64,000 nucleotides of DNA from Dromaius novaehollandiae. Its lineage: Eukaryota; Chordata; Aves; Casuariiformes; Dromaiidae. The notes beneath the pieces were generated by a model. It searched no databases. It was not told where the DNA came from and was given only the letters and a program-made list of their open reading frames with translations. The stretch is from the NCBI RefSeq assembly GCF_036370855.1, contig NC_088099.1, positions 76,921,218 to 76,985,217 on the forward strand. Reading direction: 5' to 3'. Shown here in pieces: positions 47,341 to 59,300 of the stretch (position 1 is the first letter of the stretch; the number at the start of each line of letters is the position of its first letter). Both the position numbers and the translations under genes were made by a program.

Positions 47341-47453
47341 TATTGAGTGATATATATAAAAAATATAATTATATATAATAATATATATATCAGTAAATAT
47401 ATATCACTCAGTAAATATATATATTTTTATATATAAAATATATATATATCTTT
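47341..47453. repeat. AT-rich microsatellite with 14-bp perfect inverted repeat
   Basis: Nearly pure A/T tract of ATAT units. TGAGTGATATATAT at 47344-47357 is repeated in exact reverse complement (ATATATATCACTCA) at 47397-47410, separated by 39 AT-rich bases that can themselves pair. A further ATATAT run continues to about 47449. It could extrude a hairpin or cruciform. Confidence 0.9.
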
Positions 47454-47759
47454 TTTCCTGTCAACATTTCTGTTTATCCCTCTAAATCCATAGCAAGCTA
47501 AGACATAACTTGTTTCTTTGGTACAAAATTGGCACATGAAGGCTGTTCTTCCTTTCCTGTTTGGATTGTGAAATACATTTAATAAATTTGGGGTGAAATC
47601 TAACTTCAGTCTTTCAGAACTGTTGCATCTTTAGCACAGTTTTCCTCTCCTTTGAAACTACATTTAATGAACACATTAAAAATACCTACTTTTGAGAATG
47701 GGAAACTTAAGAAAATCAAGCTACTGCAACCTCATTATAATGCTGGTCTTAGCACTTAA

Positions 47760-47765
47760 TTTATT
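47760..47765 (-). terminator. Probable INVS poly(A) signal
   Basis: TTTATT on the + strand, i.e. AATAAA on the - strand, about 235 bases after the INVS stop. More distal - strand AATAAA copies exist at 47339-47344 and 47102-47107; using those would bring the INVS transcript end to within a few hundred bases of the TEX10 poly(A) signal. Which one is used cannot be told from sequence. Confidence 0.5.
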
Positions 47766-47999
47766 TACTGACAGGATGAAATCTGAATTGCATTTGGAAA
47801 CAGAAAATTAACTGTTGCATTTAAACCAATTTGCACACAAAATAAAATGAGTCCAGCTCCCCTGGAAGTCTGCTTGTCATGTAATGCTGAGATAAATACA
47901 AAACTGAAAATACCTGTTGTAGTTTGATAGGTTCTTACATTACAAAAAATACCAATTATACAGGACAATGTTCTTTAAGTTCTAACCGTTCCATTTTGC

Positions 48000-48115
48000 T
48001 TAATACTTGAGTCTTGTGTTTTTCAATTTTGCAGCAGTGGTTGATCTCATGTTGTATGAAAACTGCTTTGATTTTCCCATGTTCTCCAGCAAATTAACAT
48101 ACTGTAGGTTGTTTA
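48000..48115 (-). CDS. INVS: INVS terminal coding exon
   Basis: On the - strand the acceptor is 'tgttcttttacag'. With the G of the previous exon it reads VNNLQYVNLLENMGKSKQFS then YNMRSTTAAKLKNTRLKY and TAA (48002-48000). Mouse inversin ends VNNLQSIHLLENSGRSKNFS then YNLQ..., so this is the authentic C-terminus, with a diverged Lys-rich last dozen residues. Confidence 0.95.
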
Positions 48116-50322
48116 CTGTAAAAGAACAAAATGATTTTGAGTTACACTGGTTTGGAGGAAGAAAGAAGTTTACACCGGATTCTAGATTTCATAAAGAATG
48201 AACCTACCAGGAAAAAAACATGCCTTTTTCACGACATCTTACTGTTAATTATCTGTAGATAGTTATTTTTCCTGCACTCAATACAACTTAAAACACTACT
48301 GCAGATGTAGCTTTGAGAACCTATATTAATGGAGCTTAACTTAAGATTTACTCTCATAAATGACTGAAGGTTTTCAGGCTGACAGTTCAGTCACTAACAG
48401 AATGCTGTTGGCCGAGTTTGCTGAAGAGGGGCAAAGGACTTTGTTTAGCAATATTTCTGCCTTCTAACATTAGGCACTTGGTCCTTTCTAAAATGTATTG
48501 GATGTTTGTGTCTATGGCTAAAGCAAGTATTCTCTGATTTACCAGAAAGCAAAAAATGAACATTAGCTGACCTTCACAGTTCTTACTGTAGTCTATTACA
48601 AACAATATGTGTGTATTCCTTTCCCAGGTTTGTAGAGTTTGGATGCAAACATTTAAGTGCCTTATCCCATTCTAGCCACATTCTGGCTAAATATTTAGTT
48701 TAAATCTGAACATCCATGAAAAAGAAGCCAGCTTGTCATCTCCAGGACCTGTTTCTAATGCCAAGAATTCTAAAATCTCTTCCTCTGCAACTCTAAATGC
48801 ACTTTCATGTCCAAGGTGAAACAAAACATGGACTGCTTTGCAGCAGGCCAACAGACAGATAGCCTTCGAACAGAGCATCACAACAAAGCTCCCTGTCATT
48901 TACTAAACTGCCAAAAGACATCTATTAAAAAAAAAACACCCCACAACATTAAGGTTGTAAATTGTTTTCAATGGGTGCTGGAGTGGTAGAGGCACAATTT
49001 TCCTGCACCAGTCCTCAGGAATAAGTTTTTAAAATATCTATTCAATGTCTGTATGCATTACACTTTTTCTAGCTATCATCTCTTCTCCTCCTTGCCCCTT
49101 ACTTATTTTAACAGCTTAGTACATTTCAATACCTTCTCTGTGTCCCTACTCCAAAGTGTCTGCTTATGCCAGTAAGTTAAATGAGTTTGATGTCAGTTTC
49201 CTGTTACAGATTTGTCACTGCACACTTTCTCCATGAGCTATAGGAGCACTAAAACTAGGGCTGATAGTCTTCACCTTCCCAGATGTACCTTCTGTAAGAG
49301 AAGAATCAAACTGAACAGTCCATTTTGACCTACTCCAGGCACCTACGTCAGAAATAGAGTATCTGGCGTTAGCCACTGACAGCTCTGAACTTTTCCAGCT
49401 AATGTAATGTTGTCATGCACAAAGGCAGGCAGATGAAAAGCATGTTATTGTCTTTAAGTCAGGGCTAAAGTTCCCTGAGCTCCTATTAGGTGAATGAAAG
49501 TAGGCAGTGTTCTAAAGGAACTGGGCAAAGTTCCTATCACTATCCTATTCGTCACCAAGTTATGAAAGAAAAGGCCACTCAAACCTCAAAAGAAAGCCTT
49601 TTATTTCAGGAGACAGGGAGATCTGTTGTCCTGAAAATTAAATGAAAAGAAGCATTATGTGCTAAAGATGTTTTAAAAATTTAGCTTCATGACTGCTTGA
49701 AGAGGTGGCAATGAAACACCTGTCCGATAATATCTCTTAACTATAAACAGTTATTTCAAACAGTGAGAGGAAAAAAATGCCTATCTCTTTGTGAGACAGA
49801 AACTCACCTACAATTCTAGTATAAATTCAAGGATAGGTCTATTGGTGGATTTCTTTTTTTGACTTCAGCGTGTTGTAAACTAATGGGGAAAAAAAATGTA
49901 TTTTACTTTCCTTTGCAAAATATCCTAACTACCAGCTCCTTGAAGTATTTGCTTTTTTATGATAGTGGCATGATTCATCTGTGGCATGATTTTGAACTGT
50001 GTATGATATGACCATGAAGTCCAGATGATCAGGGGGGCCCTAGAGCTTCATGTGGTGGAAGGCTAACATTACTATGCCCCCCGCCCCCCCCCCCCCCCCC
50101 CAGTATCTCTGAGTAAGTGTATAACACACTTGAAAAATTCTCAGAAAGGATGTTTAAAACAAGTAATAAGCAAGATGACAGCATGGAGTCTAGCTTTATT
50201 TTTATGCTATTTGTCAAAGTACTGCCACATGTATAAATGTTCCTTTCTTTAATGGCATTATGATAGGCTGATAAAAGTATGAGTATCGCTAAGCAATTGT
50301 AAGCATAGGTGGGGGGGGGGGG

Positions 50323-50355
<33 letters not shown>

Positions 50356-53300
50356 GGGTGGGTGTGTGTGTGGGCGCGTGCGTGTGTGTTAAGGTCTTTC
50401 CTAGTAACAGTTCAATGAAAATAGGTTTTAAATATAAATAATTCAATATGAAGATAAAAAATACACCACTCAAGTAAAGTAGTCCAAAAGTAGTGAAAGA
50501 AAGAACATAAAAGCACAAGAGATTGGCAACAGTTACATGTTTTGATGTGAGCGCTCAGCTCTTAAACTCATGTATAGAAACATGAACAGTTACAGGAATA
50601 TAACCAGTTATTTTAAGGTGTGTTTGTCTTACCTGAGGCCAGATGCACTTCAGAAAGTTTAAGCTTAGAAGGAGGTCTTGCTGGCTGATACACTTTGCCT
50701 TCCTGAGAACGTCCTTTTATAAACAATATGGACAGATTTTTGTTTATCATATGAAGATGTGGTTATGTATAGTTACAAGTATGCAGCTACAGCTTTATCT
50801 TAAGCTAAAAAATATTTTCATGTTCAAATATTTTCCACTGTTTTCACATTTATGGTGAAGAGACTCATGAGACATTCTGTATGACAGGAAATTGTTACAA
50901 CCCTAACAGAACTTAACATAAACTTTGAATACATCTTGCAGTTGCTATCTAACAGAAGATACATTAAATGTTCATCAGCTTTATTTTTTTTTTAATCCTT
51001 TTTTACTATCTAAACTACAGAGCCATGATAGAAATGATCTACCACCTGTTAAAATACCTATAGCTAGCACATAGGGATTACTCCATCAGTGATCTACACT
51101 GTAATGGAACTTAAATATTAAAAATGTTTTTCCTCTCTTATTTCTCCAAGGTGCATTCCTTTGTACAGTGCATATTCAGGCACTGTGCAAAGCAGGGCAG
51201 TACTATCATAAAAAGATAATAAAGAAAGTTATTTTTTAAAAAAATGAAGACATCTTCCAATAAAGAACAGCTGTCTTCGAAGAAGAAAGGTATTAAAACT
51301 AAACAAAAACATACTCTCAAAATTATTTAAAAAAAAATACCAAAAACTTGTAAACAATGCTTAAAAATCCTTAACAATTAACAAATAGTTTACATCCTTA
51401 ACAATTAGGTAAGATACCTCCAGAAGAATCCAAAATACAGGGAATGCTGTTATTTATAAAAATAAAAGCATAAGTCTTAAAACTAAAATATAGTGAAGAC
51501 AGAATTACCATATATCTGCTTAAGGATGGACTGCTTGCTTGTTTTTATGGCTGAACTGGCTTTGTTTATAGATTTTAGATTTTTGCATGAAGATTCTGAT
51601 TTCAGAGGGTTATGGCTCAGTTGTTTCTTCCAAGCAACCTGAATGAAGAAGGCAGCTGTCTCTTGTCTCCATTTGTCTTCATCTTCTTTGCACTGCCGCT
51701 TAGCCCTAAGCAGCTGAAACAACTCCCGTCTTAGCTGGTAACTAGAGAGCAGAAAAGAGAAGAGCACTTGTTTTACGTGACCTGTTTTAACTTCAGTGCT
51801 TTCCATGCATCAGTTCACATGGCAAATTACATGACTAACTGGGAAAACAGAACTCCCACTGATGTGCTAAGTCATCTGGATGAGAAATGTTAGCTCAGAA
51901 GACAAAGAAAGACTTGGATTCTATTCTAGATGCATCTGTTAATTGCACACAGTCATTACAGATTTGGCATTGCAAGTAACAATTGTGGATGACACAAAAA
52001 CTGTATATATATTTACGATATAATATTTATGATTATGATAAACCTGAGCAGCTTCCCACCCACTCTCTGAAGGTTTTCCCCTACCTTGGTTTCAGCAGTC
52101 TCTCAGTTTTTGCTATTTCCCCTTCCCTTCATTTGCTCCCTGTCTTCCAGCCTTGCCACTGCTGCTATGGTCTTGCATGTGTTCACAGTCCTGTTCCCAG
52201 TGACAGCTATAGACTACAAGACCTTCCCACTTTAGTGGCTGATGGCACCAGCAAAAAAGTGCATTTTTTTTTTTCTTGAATTAGGTATTAGTATTTCATA
52301 AAATATTGGCATTTCACACTCACAAATCAATTAACTGGCCTACTAATTAATTCTGAATCTTCCCAGTACAAACCTGTCACAAAGAAACATTAAGTAACAC
52401 TTGTAAAATATTAACTATGTGTTTGGTAACAGGCCAAAACACATTGATCACCATTCCCCTCTGGCATTCATAAAGGCTTCTACTGGATGTCTCAATAAAG
52501 GATGTAAGAAAGAAGAAAGGATGAGGTGATGTTGATCTGCTAGTTCATCTGCAACAAGTTGTAAATTAAAACAGAATACAACAAAACCAGGCACAAGAAG
52601 TTGTTTAAATATATATAAGCCAATGAACTAGATAATTCAAGCAAAACAGCTGTCATATCTAGAAAATAAGTACATAAAAGCATTGCAGCATGCCCAATGG
52701 ACATGCTCTGTTGAAGCACCAATAATTTTAAACTTTCAATAAATTTTACCTCTGTAAAATTTGCTGTCTGTCTGAGACAAATGTATTTAATCTTAATTTA
52801 GTAGAGTTTCAGAATTCAGGCATATACTGTCATACAGTTCATTGAAGTATGTAACAGATGTGGGGAGCAACCATATCTTACCCATAAATGTTTGTAGTGG
52901 CCTACAAGATGTGAAGCATTGTATGAATTTAGAACAGCAATATTTTAAGAGAACAAAAATGATCCAATTTTGTTAAATAACAAGTCACTTAGAACTTTTC
53001 AATGAGGTATGAGAGGAAGAGAAAGTGAAGGGGCAGGTAACTACTGTCACCTGCTATCATAACTTTTGCTGACAATGAGACGTGAATACCCCTACAGGGA
53101 AAAACACAAAAAACAAACAAAAAAAAAAACCCCAAAACTGGGGAACTATTACAGTTGAACAGAAAAGAATACTAAGCTATTCTGTTGAACTTCATTTCAC
53201 CTTTGCACCCATCTGTGATTTGGTGTTTGTAGAGGATTTCTAGTAGTTTTTTGCAACAAGAAAACAACTGTGAACCTCTGAAACAGAGAAAATGTAGGCA

Positions 53301-56300
53301 GTTATTCTTAGATTGTGTGCACATTTTTCCATTAAGCTCCTCGGTCAGATTCTACTGAGAATCCGGTTTGAATCTGGTATCCTACCTTAACAAAATATCC
53401 AATGCTCAGTCGACAAAACTACTGCACATAAAAGAAACATGCAGTGTATGTGCAGAAGAGGAAGTGGCAGAGCTAGCAAATGGTACTTTTGAATTCATTG
53501 GTACAGAGGCTCTGCTCTTAAAGATACTTACTGCTGGTAAGGTATGCACATAGCAGTAATGGACTGAAAATGCCTGATGCCAGCCGGAGACCAACAGTAA
53601 CAGCAGCCAACTTATTCCCTCCTTTTGTCAACTCACTGCGGGCCCTAGAGACTGGTACTGGCCTCAATGCCTCAGACGAGAGCAAGTCAGACACAGGCAC
53701 TGTCAGCCTCGGTGAGCAGGATAAGCAATTAACCTTTGGCAAGTCACACACCTTAAAATACACTTTTCAGGACTATATTTTTAAAGCTTGTGGGCTATGG
53801 GAATTGGAACAGTTTTCTGAGAAAAGGAAATTTAATATACTTAAGTAGACAAGTACCATAGTGATGGCAATACTGAGTGGTAGAGGGGCTTAATAGTTTA
53901 TAGCTGACAATAACTTTCAATAAGCTTTCAGTGATAGATTATCACTATAAAATTTGCAGAGTGAGACAAATGTATTTAATCCTAGTTTAGAGGAATGCCA
54001 GGACTCAAGCATACGCTACCACGTGTTTCATTAATGTGTAACTCTTCCGCTACTGTCTACAGCTACATGCTATTTACCAGTGCAAGTCTGGACCCAGCAA
54101 AAGACAGACACAGGACTGAATGGGCCCTAGAGCCGTATGTTAGGTACCTATTCAGTAACTATAATTGGCCATATAGTGCATGGGAAGAGTTCGGGACTTC
54201 AGAGACAGCATCAGAACAACAGCATTCAAGGAGTCAGCACAAACAGCTGCCCGGTGGGAGCTAGCTGGAAATGCTAACCCTGACTTCTTGGCAGGCAGGT
54301 TCATCTGACTTGGGATCCACATCCCAAAACATCCACAACATCTCTTGTTTGAGGTATATATAAATTCTCCTTTAAAGAAAGAGGCAGAACTCTTTTCTTT
54401 TTAAAAAAAAATAAACGTTGCCACTGCCATGGTTATAACTTTGAAATAAAGAGTAGGAAATGCAGTCCAGTTTCACAGCTCCCATCATCCACGTGGGTTT
54501 CAAAACATCCAGACAATAAAGTTCTTGTTGAGTTTGAACCACAAGGCAAACAGACAGCAGAATTCATGGGCCTGAGACAGAGAACCTAAGAGGGGAGGGA
54601 GCATATGACTCTTCTTAGCAGTTTGATGCCCTCACCTCAGATATTGTCACAGATCCACAAACTGTTTTCTGTGTTATACATTAAAATACTCATTGAAATA
54701 AATTCATTATGATACTACTGTACATTTTATGAACCCCTTCATCAAAGCTCTGGGAATGATAAATTTTGCACAGACTTAAGAAATGATAGTATAGGAACTG
54801 TAGAACTACTCTCTGTTGCAGTCTTGCAGAATTCATGATCTTCCTAACTGTTCTACACAATATTTGTGAGTTTTTCAGACAGTACAAATATATTTATCTT
54901 TCTTCATTAATTTTTTAAAAAACAAATGTAATTTAAACAAACTTTAATTCCCACATTTTGCACAGTGTTGTGAATAAGTGAGTAACTTCACCTACTGCCA
55001 AGCGACCAGTCTTTAGTGCATTTCATGCTGAGATAACATATATTACTGTTTTAACAGGTGGATAGAATAGAAAGAAATGTATAACACAGCCAAAACTTCA
55101 AATGTAATGCAAAGTCTTCCACACAGGTAGCTGGCCCAATATACCTGAAAATCCCAATTAAATTAAATTAAATCCCAATTCTTGTGAGGAAATTTGCACA
55201 AGCACTCACTATACATCTTTACAGTTTAACTGAAAGCTATACTCTGCTCTTTACTCCTTTGTGAGGATTCAGTGTTATCTAAGTAAAAAGTGGAAAGAGA
55301 GCTGATGGCAGATGTTGATTGCTGGGAAAAATAAGAGATTTCTTTGCCTTGCTGTTTACTGTGAGTTTGAGGAATAGTCATAAATAGCAAAAGGAGACCA
55401 AAGCTAAAAGTACAGAAATAAGTGATACTGCACCAAAAAAGTTGAAATTTTCACAAAAAAGGGCTCCAAAATGAATTAAACATATCACATTCCAAGATTT
55501 TAACTTTCCACTAGAATACAAAGGTACTCACAAAAGCCAGTGTAACTTTTACAAAAACAGGAAAGAGATAAATGGAATATTACAGGACTGTAAATCCAGT
55601 CTCACAGTGGGAAATTATTTAGAGTGATCAGTGAAAGAGCACAGTGAAAGAGCACAGTAAAAGAATAGCAAAAGGAGCAAACAGAAGAATTTGCTGAGCC
55701 AGCGCGAATGTTCAGATGGTCACATCTCAGTTTAGGAACAAAAGAATAGCCAGCTTGGACCATGGCTGTCTGGTCTGGTATGTCATCTCGCCAGGAACAG
55801 CCAGCCTCTGCTGTTTCAGAGAAAGGCAGAACTTCTTCATGCTTCGTAAGTTAACTGTACAAAGTAATGTGTGAAAAACTGGTTCTCAAACTCCACAAAC
55901 AAGCTAGTAATACTTGTCTCTTAGCTACCTGGCATTTTGTGCAACAAGGAACCCAGATAATTCCCTCTCTCCCTGCCTCTCTCCCCTCTCTCCCACTGTG
56001 CAAAATTAGTAACATAGTGGACCTTCGAAGCCAGGAAACATCACACCAAGTAGGCAGCACAACCTCATGCCTCTTTACTGTCTTGCACAGATATGCATAC
56101 TAAGGCCACAAGATCTTTATTTTTCAATATGGCATGCTTGTACACCTGCGTTCTCTTAACCCTTGGCCATGGCCTTGCTCCTTTAGGCCTAGAGGATGTG
56201 TTATTATAGATACAAATAAATATTATACTGAAATGTGCAATGCGTACATGTATAAGAGGTATGAAAAGGCATCCTGGTAGCAACAGAAAGATGCTAATGT

Positions 56301-59300
56301 CTGCCCCTACCTTCCGTGCAGAAGCGGAGAGAACGTAAGAATGTTCAGGGTCTGCATCAAAAAAAAAAAACAACTCAGCAAAGTTTACAGAAGATGAGGG
56401 GGAAACGGTAAGGAAACAGAGCCTCACATCAACCTTTCCTGCAAGCAGGTGCCTCCAACCCTCCACCCCTCTCTGTTTAGGAGAGGGCCGAGCTAGACTA
56501 AATTTCCTAAATTTTCTGGACAGATCTCTCTCCCTTCATGTGCCATGAGCTAGAATCGGGGCAGTGGTTGAACAATCCTCCTGTGGCTGGATGAGATGAC
56601 AAAGAGAGCAGACCCCAATGCGCCTGCTGCTAAGCACTCCCCTTTGCTGTCTGCTGTGGCAGAGAGGGTCACCGGTTGGATGCAGATGCTGGGAAGACAG
56701 CTAAGCTTTGCGGCTAACATAGCAAGGGGAAGAGCCCCTCTGAAATTTTCTACAGGGGAACCAGAGCTTCCGTTTGTTATTTATAGCAGACTGGATTAGT
56801 TTGACCAGGGGAATGGAGGTCTGCCTGACCAATCAGCATTTATTCTGCAGGCAGCTGGGCACTCAGGCCTGCCTCTGTGGCTGCAGTCCTGCAGGCTGTT
56901 CAGGGACTAGTATGAAGGAAGCTACTTCTGTCCCTATGCTCTTATACATCTGCCAGCTGCCCCCTTTGATTCAAATTGCTTTCAGAAACACATTTTGCAT
57001 CACTACTATACTGTACTACACAATTTGGTGTGACATTTGAGTCCTCAAAGGAACATCCCTGTTAATTTTTTTTTAACTGAATACTAAGAAATATTAAAAC
57101 ATTAGTATAATAGAAATACAAAATTGCTAAACTAGTGAGACACCTGGAAAGATAATTTATTAGTAAAAATCAGTAACTTATAATTTTCTGTATCCACATA
57201 AAAACACAAGAAAATTTCAATAAAAAGTAGGAAATAAGAATTACATTATGTATTATATCCTTCACCTACAGCCACCATACTCTTGCTGTCAAGTTTGATA
57301 AGAAATTAAATACTAAGGAATACAAGTATCAGGAAAGATTGTATTTCTGAGGTCAAAAATCATGCATTTGTGAAAGTGCGACAATGTTGTGGAAAGCAAA
57401 CACTGGGAGACCTCAGTGCTTCCTGTTTGCCTGTTCTGTACAGCAGTCATTCCTGCTGTACAAAGTTACTCAGTTTAGTTTCAAGTCTTGGCAATAAGCT
57501 CCAAGCCTCCAAACATTTTGTGGTTTGGTTATCCAGTTAAAAGTCAAGGCAGAATACAGTTTAAAGGTGTGTCAGTAAATGCTGGTGAATGGTCTGGTTA
57601 CAAGAATCTGTGCTGAAAACCCTTAAATTCCTACACGTGTGTAAGTTTGCAAACAGGACAACAGTGAACTCTAGGCTCATCCATATCTTGATCTGCTTTC
57701 TGTAAAGAAATATCAATACTTGAAATAGAAGCTTAATAACTTCTCCAATCATTACAAGTCATCACTTACCTCACACTCTTTATGAACTTACTAACGTAAT
57801 TCTAGGCAACTGGTACACACCTCCACTTTTTTGGTGAAAGATTATTAAATTCCTGATTTATCACTGAATAATGTTATAAGCAGAAGGACCAAATGAAGCA
57901 CATTGCCAACAAGTCTAATGTAATTTACATCTAATAGCATCTAACTCTTCTCTAGCTACTAAACGGTAGTCTTACCTTCTCCATGTCCTCTGTATAACAG
58001 CAGCAGCATAGTTCTTCTTCCGAAAAAGCTCTTTTCTTGTTCTTTCTTTTTCTATTACCTGCATTCGAATCTCTAAAGGGATTTGTTCAATATTCGTACT
58101 TTGCCATGTGACAGAAGAATATAATTGATCACCTGCATTCCTGGACCCAATTATGTCTGTTTTTTCCAAGTTAAAACTGTCATCAGAAAGAGAACATGCT
58201 GATGGATATCTCGGCACCGTTCTTGTAGATTCTGCCGCAGTAGACAATAAAGGACAGGGTTTTTTTGCTAATTCATTATTTCCCACATTGTTAGTTTGTT
58301 CTACAGCATGCACACTGTCATTTCTGGTGTTTACAAATATCATTTTGGCACTTCCTGGTCTACTAGAGCCAGCTGGTGAACATCTCTCATCATTTACCTC
58401 TTTATTTCCTGGTTTTTGATGATGCCTTTTGCCTTTTGAAACAGTTTCATGCTGCCTGGAATTTCTTGCAATTCCAGTAGTACAACTGGCATTGCACAAG
58501 AACACAGCAGTTCTTTCACAATGGTCCCCGTTACCAGATGAAGACTGACCTTGAATTCTTGACTTTTCCCCAACGCTAGTGATTGTACAAGCAGAAGTAT
58601 GCTTTCTGTTCCCATGAGCAAAGGTATCATTTGCCTCAATGGTATAGTCATGCTTTTCTCCATCCAGCTGTGTAGCAGCTGCAACTTGATGTTTCACTTC
58701 ACTTTTTCTTCCCTCATTTTCTTTCCCACAACGGAAATGGACACAAGTTGACTTGCTTTTGGTGTGTTTTCTCAGTAATTCTTTAGCTAGAGAAATAGAA
58801 ACAAACACTCAGTCACTGATCCAGCAGAACAGAGCTTATTTCTCTAGTTCTTTTTTTTTGCTCAGTTTTCTTCGAGGCACACTCGGATTTACTTAAACGC
58901 AAAAAATGTATGAGCAGGAAGACTCAAAATAGGGAATAGCACAGACCCTGGCATTATTCCACTAACAAAAAAGGAATGCTTGTGTAAAAATGGCATGACA
59001 TTCTACTTCAAACACTAGCATTTTGGACTGGAGAAGAGGAGTCTTTCTTTACAGAGGAAGTAAACTGTTCTCAATTTAGAAGACGAAGACAATGTTACAA
59101 TGTATTTTCAGAAGAACCTTGTGTCAATAGTTTTGTTCTCTTCATGCTCAACACTCATGGATAAGAAAGACTATAAGCAGTAGAATTGTCTATTTAAAAT
59201 TCAAATTCTATCATTGTAGAAATTACATTCTTCTTTTAAAGAGATATTAAAAATCAAAAAATCTCCAGGCAATAAATCACATGATTTGGAAATTTTCCCT

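Larger units (their letters stand above)
46713..47999. other. Convergent intergenic region / shared 3' UTR space of TEX10 and INVS
   Basis: The 1287 bases between the two stop codons. It contains the presumed 3' UTRs and poly(A) signals of both genes and an (AT)-rich palindromic tract at 47341-47453. No reading frame of interest and no recognisable transposon. Confidence 0.85.
48116..50632 (-). other. INVS last intron
   Basis: A 2.5 kb intron holding a poly(C)18 run (50084-50101) and a compound G/GA/GT microsatellite (50311-50389). A 71-codon - strand open frame (48899-48687) with in-phase acceptors is discussed as a possible alternative end. Confidence 0.8.
51742..57975 (-). other. INVS intron within IQ motif 2 (6.2 kb)
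   Basis: This intron interrupts the codon pair at the centre of the second IQ motif. It contains two diverged copies of a roughly 100-bp sequence (52754-52855 and 53946-54041), a GC-richer stretch from about 53440 to 54300, a pyrimidine tract at about 55960-55998 and a short tandem repeat ('gtgaaagagcacagtgaaag') near 55630-55660. No supported exon; a 133-codon frame at 56466-56065 has no recognisable features. Confidence 0.75.

Noticed and set aside
49571..49640. Possible terminal INVS exon after 'ttaattttcag' (GQQISLSPEIKGF...)
   Set aside because: The phase fits, but the sequence has no similarity to the inversin C-terminus, which was found intact at 48000-48115.
50029..50518. Open frames with poly-Gly, Thr-His and Ser-Leu/Pro runs near 50.1-50.5 kb
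   Set aside because: They are translations of the poly(C) and compound G/GA/GT microsatellites.
56065..56466. 133-codon - strand frame inside an INVS intron
   Set aside because: No recognisable domain, no suitable phase-matched splice sites, and a low-complexity Phe run; likely chance.
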